From Leucogyrophana mollusca (lineage: Eukaryota; Basidiomycota; Agaricomycetes; Boletales): a DNA stretch of 52,292 nt. The notes below the pieces were generated by a model, which had not been told where the DNA came from, did no database searches, and saw only the letters and a program-made list of their open reading frames with translations. A program made the position numbers and the translations under genes. Within the stretch, counting starts at the first letter, position 1, and every line of letters begins with the position of its first letter. The stretch covers positions 1 through 52,292 of the forward strand of contig MU266530.1 in assembly GCA_021014945.1 (NCBI GenBank). The letters are read 5' to 3'. This document shows, piece by piece, positions 42,990 through 52,292 of this stretch.

Positions 42990-45240
42990 ACCCCCATGAT
43001 GGATGCGGTCTATCGCGGACCTGACATCAATGAACACATCTTCGGCACAGTCCCTCTCCGCAAGGGCAGCAACAAAGCACAAACATGGTGGTGCAAGGGT
43101 CTGGATGATGCCACCGCTTCGAGTATCGCAAAAAATGGGGGGAGCCAAACCGCCGCTTAGCCACGGCCATCAAGAAGTCCAGGAACTACTTCCGGAGACT
43201 CTTCAAATCTTCAAAGCTCACCTGGATCACTGAGACCCTGGAAGAAGCGTCGCGGGAGGACATCTGGGGATTCACTAAATGGTCCAAAGGTACCAGAATG
43301 TACCCCTCCGCGGCTATATCTCGGGGCCCAGGACACACCTTGGCAGTCCAGCACGAGGACAAGTGCGAAACTATAAGGCACGAGCTCTTCCAGCCCCCTC
43401 CTCATAGAAGGTATAGAAACGCCCGACTTAACAACCCGTCTCCCCGTTGATCTCCCCCACGCCCCAGTTACCACCCGCAGAGATACATGAGGCACTGTTC
43501 TATCAGGGCCTGGAGAGGGCTCCTGGCGGGAGCCAGGTGGACTTCCTCGTGTTGCGTTGGAGCTGGCCACTGGCAACGAGTGAGATCGCAGGGCTCATCA
43601 AGCATTGCGTCAAATCTGGTTACCACCCATGAGCATGGTGTGTATCCATAGCTGTTGCCCCACGCAAGCCCAATAAACCAGACTATTTGAACCCCAGGCA
43701 TACCGGATCATCCAACTGTTCTAGTGCCTTGGTTAAGTATTTGAGCGGGTGGTGGCGGTGAGACTTTGGCACCTAGTATCCAAGCACAACTTGGTCCCAG
43801 CGACACACGTCCCCACCCATCGTGCAACGACCCATGGACGTCGTCTTTCCTGTAAGATTGCCAAACAGCAGAGTGCTTGGACGGCATCTGGGGGACAATG
43901 AAACCAGTGGTTAACGGTATCCCGCAAGGATGCCCAACTTCACCGATTCTTCCAGGTCTGTATGCGGCAGAGATCTTGGTAATTTTTGACGCCGAAGTGG
44001 CCTCCCATCAAGGTACAGAGTCCCACCGGCTACGTGGCGAGCGCATTCTACCGCTGCTAGATAGACCAACAGCAGTGCACCTCGTCATGTTCGCAGACGA
44101 CGGTAAACTGTACGTATCATCTGACTCCCTACACACCAACGTACGACTCCTCTGGAAGGCGTACGATACCACAGAAACCTGGCTGGCTTGTGTGGGCCTA
44201 TCCCCAGGCTATGTAAAAAGGGAGCTGGTGCGTTGCTCGGCCCTGCGTTACAACAGATCCCCTACCATAACACTCCTTGGTAAGGATGGGACAGATATCA
44301 TCCTGAGGGCGGAGGGGTCGGTACGATGGTTGGGGGTATACTTTGACCGGAAGTTGACATTTGACAGCCACGTCAAAAAGATGGCCGCAAGGGGAGCTAG
44401 CAATGCTGGAAAATACCGTCCGTGGATTATACCAGACACACCTACGTACGCTCTACTTGAGCTGCGTCCTACCTGTACTGACTTACGGCTGCCCAGGCTG
44501 GTGGCGAGGCCTCCAAAAACATGTTACGGTACTAGAGAAGGTAGAACGCAGAGCCCTGCACCTTATACTTTCAGTCTTCCGCACAACCCCAATCGTTGCG
44601 TTGGAAATAGAGGCCTCAATGATGCCCATCCAACAGCGATGGGGGTAGTAGTGGACCGCATGGAAGTGCGTCTGAACAAGCTGAGCCGATTCAGCCCAAT
44701 CCTACAACGTCTAACCGCGACGTGGAGGGACGGGAGACCTCCCCAACCCCCGCCGCCCACCCACAAAATCCATACGCCGCGAAAAGTTCCCCCTGCTTTC
44801 CACTAGATTGTGTGAGCTCGCGCTTTGCTCAGACCCACTCGACGAACATATTAATCCCCTTTACCTCCCACCCTGTCGAGAACGACCCGCGGACTACGGG
44901 AGACGCATCTCAATGTGCGGAGTGGTTAAAGGAGCCAAAAAAGAGGCCATGGAAAAGGAACATAATATACACGTAGACAACCTACAGAGCAACCGAATAA
45001 ACGTACTGGTTTACTCCGACGGGTTCATGATTGAAACGCGGGGCGCTCTTCATGTAGGGGTCGCAACTGTTATGTACCAAGGGGGGTTAAAGCATTCGCA
45101 TCGCAGGGGACAACACGGTGTTCGTGAGAAAGTGGGGTGGGCGATGATTGGGCAGGCGCACAGCGAGAGGACGCCTTGAACGGGCTGAAGCGCAGTGCAA
45201 CCGTCTAGGTGACGTCCGAAAAAAGAAAACAGTACGCGTC
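42990..45240 (+). mobile_element. Non-LTR retrotransposon (LINE), 5'-truncated and degenerate
   Basis: The linker before the reverse transcriptase reads RLATAIKKSRNYFRRLFKSS and EDKCETIRHELFQPPP. The RT follows from about 43450: ALFYQGLERAPGGS, a frame change, then GIPQGCPTSPIL, the catalytic FADD and RWLGVYFDRKLTF. After the RT, TLYLSCVLPVLTYGCPGWW lies in another frame. At 44990-45180 an RNase H start, INVLVYSDGF and GVATVMYQGG, is visible. Endonuclease and ORF1 were not found. RT plus RNase H fits Tad1- or I-like fungal LINEs; clade assignment is uncertain. At least four frameshifts or stops make it inactive. Confidence 0.8.
43877..44806 (+). pseudogene. LINE reverse transcriptase, longest open frame
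   Basis: This frame covers the RT palm from just before GIPQGC (block 4) through FADD (block 5) and the WLGV thumb-side motif. Near 44440 the true protein frame shifts to 44361-44648 (RGLYQTHLRTLYLS), so the C-terminal 120 residues of this frame are out of register. Confidence 0.75.
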
Positions 45241-45475
45241 TCCTTGTCATAAATTGTCCCCCAAAAACGCATATACACACCGGAAATCAGTTCAGTACCC
45301 GGTGTGCATTAAGACGCCACGAACTCACACAAGGAATTGAGGCCGGCCTCTATGCGGGGGCTGAGGAGGCGGTGGCATTGGTCGATGCGCTCGATGTGCT
45401 CGCTGTATTTTTGACCCAGATGGCACAGAGGGGGTGGGAGAGGTGCTGGGGTGGTATAAGGATTTCATGGAGGAG
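45241..45475. other. Tail region between LINE and LTR
   Basis: Probably LINE 3' sequence with decayed RNase H remnants. No poly(A) or simple tail is obvious. Confidence 0.35.
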
Positions 45476-45652
45476 TGTAAGGCTTTTCTTACTCTTAGTT
45501 CACTATGGACCACTAAAAACGACCGCTGTGCGTGTATTCAATGGTAATTAAAATAGAGTAGAATTGTCTCTTAAATAAATTTCGTATACATTTTATAGTG
45601 GATAGAAGTGGTATATAAGCTGTCACCCAAATATGGATGACAGCCCCTTACA
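45476..45652 (-). repeat. 3' LTR of the minus-strand Gypsy element
   Basis: 177 bp that on the minus strand starts TGTAAGG and ends CCTTACA, a 7-bp terminal inverted repeat with canonical TG..CA ends. It is preceded by a purine tract (AGTGGGGGGAG) and contains a TATATA segment. The matching 5' LTR was not found in the window. Confidence 0.7.
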
Positions 45653-47190
45653 CTCCCCCCACTAGAGTCCTTCGGGGATCCGGGCGGTAGTACAGTGACG
45701 CGAGTACATATATGGTGCTTTACAGTGGCGCCTTCTCTTCCCAGCCCATTTGGTCTGGGAGAACGATGCTCCTAAACAGCTTCCCAACCGATCGTATAGA
45801 TCGCTCGGACGCTCCATCCGTCTGGGATGGAACGCAGTGGGCATTAGGAGCTTGACTCCTAACATCCTATGTATCTCACGCTGTCACTTTGATGTGAACT
45901 TAGGGTCTCTGTCCGAGACGATTGTCTCGGGCAACCCGTGTAGTTGTGGTACTAGGTGTACCATGGACGTCAGTCTCCACAGGAATACCCATAGGTAATC
46001 ATATTCCCTTGATTCAGGAAGGGACCCACAAATTTTATTCTTATATAACCCCAGGTTCTCCTGGGGATGGGTATACTATGCAGCAGTACAAACAGCAGGT
46101 GATATCTGCCCCTGGTCATATGAGTCTCGCAGAATTTGTCGACCTCCATACCCAACTTGGGCCACCAATACCACCGCCGTATATAACCGGCGGTCTTTCT
46201 GGGTCTGAACTGTCCAAGCACTGTGTGTGCTTTCTCGATCACGATGCCCGTGAGGCTTCGTCCCTTATGCATACTGCATGGTACGCATAGAACCTCGTTC
46301 CCTCCCTGACTCGTGGTGTATAATAGCCCTTCATGCAGCGTAAACACTGCGTGTTCCTTGGGATTGTCCAACAACTTGTATCCCGGATGTCAAGCGTGAA
46401 TATCTCTAACAAACCCTTCTTTTTATTCAATGTGCTCGCGCAGAGAGGGGAAGTCAGCCGCAGAGTCGACCAACCTCACTATCGATGCATCGTCGTCGTC
46501 ACTCACTGCGGTGTCTCCTTGGAGCGCCATGCTTGGTAATGGTCCCTCGAGGGTCTCTGTTGGGGCGTAATATTGGCGATTTTCACGCCAGTGGCTTGAT
46601 GTATTCAAGGCACTTGTCATGGAGGTCTCAAATGGAACGCATGAGTGTGCTTCATCGTGCCGGACAATGGGATGGTATACGCGGATACGTCTGGCACAAA
46701 TTGTGCCAGATATTCCACCAGTCCCGGGGAGCGTTTTACCCCATGGAACGAACCCATCTTCTTCCAGGAATGAATCAGTTCCATCTCATCACTGTTGGTG
46801 TGTAGCCCCTTGTTGTCCACTATGTGGCTGAGACAGTCCATGCGCTTGGAATATAAGTCACACTTCTCCTTCTCGAGGTATAGCTGCGCCTCACGCAGCT
46901 TTGAGAACACCAGTCCCGGGTGTTTTGTGTTCTTCAATGGTATTTCTGAGCACAAAAATGTCTTCCAGATAGATGGTGCATGAATACCCCCGATATGATC
47001 GCAAAGTATCATGGCCATGAGCTGCTGGAATATAGCAGAGGAATTACAGTCCTCCTGCTGCATGAATGTGCTGTAGACGGTCATGAAGGCCATAGACACC
47101 ATGTCTGAAGTGTCGAACGTGACTCCACCTCGGCGACCGGTAAGAAGGCTTCGCGGACGTCTGGGGCTCTTCGAGTTCTCCTGACTCACA
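45476..47190 (-). mobile_element. Ty3/Gypsy retrotransposon, minus strand, partial
   Basis: Reading the minus strand from 47190, reverse transcriptase remnants come first: DCNSSAIFQQLMAM, then LREAQLYLEKEKCDLYSKRM and GLVEYLAQFVPDVSAYTIPL. The RT active-site region is already destroyed. RNase H remnants are at about 46620-46430. Integrase follows: HEGLLYTTSQGGNEVLCVP, YIRRWYWWPKLGMEVDKFCE, FVGPF, ETIVSDRDPKF and TAFHP. A polypurine tract and a 3' LTR close the element. Gag, protease and the 5' LTR are not visible before the foldback at 47579. Frameshifts are frequent. Confidence 0.8.
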
Positions 47191-47578
47191 GGAACGCGTC
47201 ATTACCCTACTCAATATGCCCTCGACCCTTCCCCTACTCCCAGGGCTTATCTACCCTCGCATCACAAGCGTCCCCGACGCTCTGGCTAGTGCGCGGGAGC
47301 CCCTGTCCATCAAATGAGACAGGTCATTGTCGACCCACTTCAAGTCTGATCGCCCTCGACCCAGGTCACTGATTTGCGCTTTCCTGACGCTTCCATGACG
47401 TTGATGATCACACTCTATCAATATTAACACCTCAGCCACTTTTGTGGAGTTGCAGGATTGTGATTTGGAAGGTACGCGCTCGCCGAGACGCATGGACTGC
47501 GTACCAAGAATCGAGCAGCTGCCAGACTGAAATTCAAGACCAGATTTTGCTGCATCCAATATGTGGGTAACATAAGCC
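47191..47578. other. Gap without a supported gene
   Basis: A minus-strand frame (47251-47610) is open but shows no domain. Probably decayed Gypsy sequence upstream of the RT. Confidence 0.35.
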
Positions 47579-48058
47579 ATCTGGGAGCCCACCATTGTAA
47601 AGAACTTCACAAATGCTGACCTCGTTTAATCTAATCCGCCTGCAAACTTTTTGGAGAGCAATTTCTTGAAGAATAGCCTACTTGCTCGTGAATTTTGGAC
47701 ATACAATAGCCACGAGCATTGGGACATTGTCGTCCCTGCAATGCAGTCATTTTTGTTGGGGGGCTTCAGGACACATCCTTGGTTGGCAAGTACTCAAATT
47801 TTCACGACTAACCAATGTAAAGGCACAAGTCGTGAAAATTTGAGTACTTGCCAACCAAGGATGTGTCCTGAAGCCCCCCAACAAAAATGACTGCATTGCA
47901 GGGACGACAACGTCCCAATGCTCGTGGCTATTGTATGTCCAAAATTCACGAGCAAGTAGGCTATTCTTCAAGAAATTGCTCTCCAAAAAGTTTGCAGGCG
48001 GATTAGATTAAACGAGGTCAGCATTTGTGAAGTTCTTTACAATGGTGGGCTCCCAGAT
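47579..48058. repeat. Near-perfect foldback: 231-bp arms, 18-nt spacer
   Basis: Arms 47579-47809 and 47828-48058 are reverse complements with one mismatch that I can see (ACATTGTCGT versus ACGTTGTCGT). The spacer is 47810-47827. A transcript across it would form a very long hairpin. The arm is open in both directions, giving the same peptide (SNFLKNSLLAREFWTYNSHE) twice, but that is a consequence of the symmetry. Confidence 0.95.
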
Positions 48059-48890
48059 CGCAATAGCCTTATCCCCATCATAGTCACCTAAAGAATCAAT
48101 CAGCTACCTCGACAGGTGAGACAATGAATCAACAGACCACCAGCCAACAGTAGACCCTACCCAACGAGCTTTAGCGAGCGCAGGCAGGGGATGAAACAGG
48201 TGATCGCCGGAGGGATGATGGAATCACCCAAAGTCCCCCGCTAATGTGCATCCTTACTTTCACAGCGGTTTCGTCCTTTCGGACTCATCAGGCAGGGCAC
48301 ACACCCCACTTACCCCAATATTTTGCAATGAACAGGCGGCCCTTTTATATGGGCATCTTATAACAGGTGGAAGTGCTGGAGCCTGCGGCGGGGATACCTT
48401 CTGTCATTCCCACTGTGAAAATAGAACGTGCCCAGAATAAATACGAGGTTCCCGCGTTTGTGAGAAATTACTAGTGCGTTCCCCCGAAGGATGGTCTTGA
48501 TTCACCGTTAATGCCCCGAAAGGGACAATCATGCGTTTTCACCCACACGCCCGCTGTAGAACAGTTCGTATCACATGGTACTTGTTGGCCCCATGAGGTT
48601 TAGGCCCTGGGAAGGAGTCCCAGGGTGTGTGTGCCACCGAATCTCTGCCACTGATCCGGGTGCCTGAGTCGTGATGGACACACACCGATGCCTAAGGGGA
48701 ACGCATCCGCTTGCCTAGTACAGGCCCCCAAAGACTTTCGACGCCGTGAAGGAGCCGGTCTGCAAAGCTCCGCATGCCCTGTATAGAATAAACGATGACA
48801 TCTGTATAGTGTCAGAGCTCGGGCTTGTCCACTGTGATAACCTGAGGAACGTTGACATATAATGATGTTACTCATAGTGATAATGACCGA
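48059..48890. other. Gap without a supported gene
   Basis: Contains CTTTTATATGGGC at about 48341 and several GT-rich words. It might include a decayed LTR of the Copia or Gypsy elements, but I found no matching partner sequence. Confidence 0.35.
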
Positions 48891-48899
48891 CCTTCTGGG

Positions 48900-51800
48900 T
48901 GTTGGTAGAGAGCTTGCATGGGTGTCAGGTGATCTCTGGGTTTGTGGTGAGCTACCCATTCAAACTGTCAACATATAGCAACTCAACAAGTAGACACTCC
49001 TGTATTGTAGAATACACTGCGCATGCTATGAACACCCTTCTCAGCACTTTCGACCCCACAGACCCATTCTGCCCCCTCCAGCTTGATGCTGGCATTGAAT
49101 GGATAGAATACACTGGTGCAACGTCCCACATGACTCTTAATTGCCATTGGATGTGCAATTATCACCCCCATTGTGTTCCAATCAAGCTTGCAGAGAACAA
49201 CATCGTTTTCTCTGCTGGTATAGGCTCTGTGGTGTTTAACCCAATGCTTGGAGGCAAACCAAGCAGATATGTCGAGTTCAATTGCGTTCTGCATGTCCCA
49301 GACCTTAGGAAAAACCTCCTAGCTGTCCTGTTCCTTACCAGACACAAGAGCTTCACAGTTACCATCAATTTGACGCACATTGCATTCTATCACGCTTAGG
49401 ACACTCCTCTCTTCACTGCTTCCATTAATAACAACGCTCCGCACATCTGGAGGGTTCTACTATTGAAAACTGAGAATCTGCTGCTCCTGAAATGACTTTT
49501 CCCCTGGATATCACCCTGTGACATAGAAGACTTGCCCATCACCACATAGCAGGCGTTAGGATGCTCATAGACCGCAATCTTGTCACTGGACTGAATCTGT
49601 AATCGAAAGCTGTGCCTGATCCTATCTGTGACTTGTCCTTGTCCACATGGATTTCCACCAGCTTCCCTATCGTCCTTTTCAAGGATATCGCTATTGGGTC
49701 ACCTTTATCTGTGACTATTAGATATTTCGAGTTTCTATCCCTCTCAAGGCCAAATCAGACACATTCTCTACTTTTAAGCAGTTACAGGCCTATGCTGAGA
49801 ACCAGACTGGGCGAACATGTACAACGGGTTCCTCAAACACATGACGGACTGTGGCATTGTGCGCCAGCATACGGTGCGAAATGGGCCTCATCGGAACGGG
49901 GTTGCGGGGGGGGGGGGGGGGGGGGGGAAAACGGTCTTAGCTGAGTGGATTACTGCGATGCTAGCTGAGTCAGGGATGGCCAAGGTGTTATGGGGAGAAT
50001 GCCTGGATGTTCTGGTCCATGTCTGGAACAGATGTCCTACAGATGCTGTAGAGAACGTGACACCCTATGAGCTATGGGATGGAAACAAGCCAGATGTCTC
50101 CCACCTGCACGTTTGGGGCTCCCACTGCCTATGTGAATATCCAGAAGGAAAAGGGAGCATTGCTTGCTCCTCACATGGATAAATGCGTGTTTATAGGCCA
50201 TCCTCCTGTCTACAAAGGCTGGAAGTTCTACAACCCTACAACAAAGCGTAATATCATCCCAGAATGCGCTGATTTCGATGAGAGGTGCTTCCCTCTCTCC
50301 AGGGGCCCTTCCAATGCACCACCTCCAAATATCGCACCACACCTCCTCCACACAACCCTGAATATCAGCCCGAAGACTCTGAATCAGAGCCTGACGATGA
50401 TCTGGATCATGTGGGCGATATGAGTCCACCAGCTGCACCTGCACCTCCAGCTGTTGAGCCTGGTGTTCCTGTGATTGATACAGCTCCTCCTGCGCCTCCA
50501 CGAGCTCCTATTCATGCTCCATCTCCTGCTCAACAGACTGCCGCTGTCCCTGCGCCTCCTCGTCCTCCCAGTCCTGTTGTGATTGGTGCCAGACTTCCAG
50601 CTTGAAGTAGGAATCCTCTTTGCGAATGGTGGAAACTGTCTCCTGCGCAGTTAGTTGAAGATGTGGATGATGACATCGAAGATGCAGACATTGCCATGGA
50701 TATCACATTATCTGCCACTTCCTCAGCTGAATGCATGTCCTACTCAGAGGAAATGCGTCGCCCTGATTCAGAACAATGGAGCAAGGCCACGCTCAAAGAG
50801 CTAGCTACTCCAAAGAGCAATTGCACCTGGGTAATCGTTCCAAGAGCTGCAGATCGCAAGTTCATAGGCTCTAAGTGGGTATTCAAGGTGAAGCGCAATG
50901 CTGATGGCTCTATTGAGCACTACAAGGTCCATTTAGTGGCAAAAGGCTCCAATAAGCGCCCTGGCTTTTATTACCTCGAGATGTTCACCCCTACAGTCCA
51001 CATGCCCACCATTCAAGTTGTCCTGGCCATTGCTGCTATCTATGACATGCAGCTATGCTCTGTGGACGTCTCTCATGCTTATATAAACAGTAACATGGAC
51101 TGTGAAGTCTTCATGGAGCAACCTGAAGGCTTTGCTGAAGGGGATGCTAAGAAGATGGTCTGCTTGCTTGACAAGTCGCTTTATGGGACCAAAAAAGGTG
51201 GAAATCTATGGAACAACAATATGCGGCGCTGTTCTAAATCCCCTGGGCTTCACACAGACATGTTCTGACACCTCTATCTATGTCTACAGCCAAGGTGACA
51301 TCAAGATCATTCTACCAGTCTATGTGGATGATATGACCTTTTCATCAAAGTCCCTGGCTGCTATTGATAAAATCATCGCAGAAGTGGCTGAAAAATTCAA
51401 ACTGTGCAACCTTGGAGCTACCACACAGCTGCTACGCATCAAGATCAATTGAGATCACTCCAAGCGCACCATTGACCATGGTGGATTCAAGGACACTGGA
51501 TGTTCTACTGGTGGATATCTTTCAAAATTGGTACTGGTCCTGTATCCTGGAGCTCCAAGCTTCAAGATGCTGTTGCTTTTTCTGCTACTGAAGCAGAGTA
51601 CATTGCTGCTGTGGAAGCAGGAAAAGATATTGTTTGGCTGTGCAAACTCTTGCTAGAGATGGGCTTTGCTTCAAACGCTCCTTCTGTACCCCACATCGAT
51701 AATCAGTCTTCCATTCAGGTTGCACAAGCACCCAGAGCATCATGGATGCATGAAAAACCTCAATCTGTGCTTCTACCAGCTCAGAGACACTGTGGACAAG

Positions 51801-51937
51801 CAGATCATCGCACCTACCTTTATTCCCACTGCAGACCAGTGTGCAGACCTGCTCAACAAGCCTCTGTATCGACTCAAGGTGGAATTATTCTGTCCTATAG
51901 CATAAGATATAACCCTATGGCAGAGTGCCTAGGGGAC
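48900..51937 (+). mobile_element. Ty1/Copia retrotransposon pol region, degenerate
   Basis: Domains in Copia order. The protease is recognisable from EYTGATSHMTLNCHW and VLHVPDLRKNLLAVLFL. The pre-integrase part has RLAHHHIAGVRMLIDRNLVT. The integrase shows LKHMTDCGIVRQHTVRNGP, then a poly-G tract, MLAESGMAKVLWGECLDVL and KGWKFYNPTTKR. The reverse transcriptase shows WVIVPRAADRKFIGSKWVFK, EVFMEQPEGFAEGDAKK and YVDDM. RNase H reads AVAFSATEAEYIAAVEAGKD and DNQSSIQVAQAP. Several stops and frame changes make it inactive. Gag and the 5' LTR were not recognised. Confidence 0.85.
49906..49927 (+). repeat. 22-nt guanine homopolymer inside Copia integrase
   Basis: An uninterrupted run of 22 G on the plus strand replaces the codons that normally read NGVAERAN.. 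in the integrase, leaving NGVA-Gly(n)-KTVLAE. It is a strong slippage site with potential to form a G-quadruplex. Confidence 0.95.
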
Positions 51938-52292
51938 TGTGAATGAGTAAGATCCAAGGGAACTCGGTTAAGGTATCAGTTGTATGTTCAAGGTTTATAG
52001 ATGTTACAGAGTATATACATGTTTGGGTTTTTATGTACAAGCAAATAGTCCGGAGATTAAGTACTAGAAAGTGGGAGAAGCATGAGTGTGAGAGACATGT
52101 GATTTTTAGTGGTAAAGTAGGTACCATGCTATGTGTATATTGGGGGAACTTTTATCTGCACTGTATGCACATCTTGGATACTTCACTCATTTTTTATTTT
52201 CCCTGTGGAATGAATGAATTAATGTTCTCACAATGGTCAATAACAATCACCATGCAGTCAGTGCTGACCAACCCTAACTAGTCACCCCCTAG
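51938..52292 (+). repeat. Putative 3' LTR of the Copia element, incomplete
   Basis: After the end of RNase H and a purine-rich tract (AGGGGAC), sequence starting TGTGAATGAG is AT-rich and non-coding to the window end. Position and TG start fit an LTR. The CA end and a 5' partner are not visible. Confidence 0.4.

Noticed and set aside
47651..47986. Two identical head-to-head 79-codon genes
   Set aside because: They are the two arms of the foldback and mirror each other by symmetry.
48059..48890. 5' LTR of the Copia element
   Set aside because: I could not match it to the putative 3' LTR sequence at 51938-52292.
1..52292. tRNA or rRNA genes, telomeric repeats
   Set aside because: I saw no cloverleaf with the GGTTCGA-type T-arm in a proper context, no rRNA-like stretch and no TTAGGG arrays. 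A dedicated scan was not possible, so small RNA genes could be missed.

Overview
The window looks like a transposon-rich, gene-poor stretch of a nuclear genome from a mushroom-forming basidiomycete (Agaricomycetes). The signs are short introns of about 45-75 nt with GT..AG ends, and families typical of that class: a FunK1 kinase, a Plavaka (KDZ-superfamily) transposase, DUF6532, DUF6589 and DUF6698 proteins, a TPR/CHAT-type fragment, a JmjC protein and a GS..DxD nucleotidyltransferase-like protein. No bacterial operon structure is present and I saw no rRNA, tRNA or CRISPR array. All family names come from reading translations and motifs; no search was run.

Layout. 1-690 is one arm of a very similar inverted repeat whose other arm is at 36671-37360; it carries the 3' part of an unrecognised gene. 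1142-2342 is a broken SET-domain gene. 3058-5840 holds two decayed unknown genes and a perfect 69-nt palindrome. 6132-9169 is a Plavaka transposase split by a Ty3/Gypsy RNase H-integrase fragment that has no LTRs. 10321-12239 is a broken DUF6532 gene. 12476-15201 is a nearly intact FunK1 kinase, 16060-16377 a small coiled-coil ORF behind a TATA box, and 16978-18967 an apparently intact JmjC gene. 20637-21245 is the DNA-binding part of a pogo-like transposase. 21910-25134 is a DUF6589 pseudogene and 25686-26555 an intact nucleotidyltransferase-like ORF. From 26.6 to 31.7 kb the DNA is mostly repeats: a ~140-bp tandem array, AT-rich non-coding DNA, then an array of a recurrent hairpin motif. 31.8-36.3 kb holds remnants of a TPR/CHAT gene, a DUF6698 gene and the mitochondrial recombination gene MGM101. 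38.2-39.4 kb carries an unrecognised cysteine-rich gene. 40.3-41.6 kb collects inverted copies of three repeat families that also occur further left. 43-45.2 kb is a non-LTR retrotransposon, 45.5-47.2 kb a minus-strand Gypsy element with a recognisable 3' LTR, 47.6-48.1 kb a 231-bp foldback, and 48.9-52.3 kb a degraded Ty1/Copia element.

There is no sign that these genes form a pathway. Most are decayed, with in-frame stops that mainly fit C-to-T change (CAA/CAG/CGA to TAA/TAG/TGA) plus single-base frameshifts. The JmjC gene, the nucleotidyltransferase-like ORF and most of the FunK1 gene stand out as still readable. The strongest structural signals are the long inverted repeats, the perfect palindrome, the hairpin array and the LTR-less Gypsy block inside the Plavaka gene.
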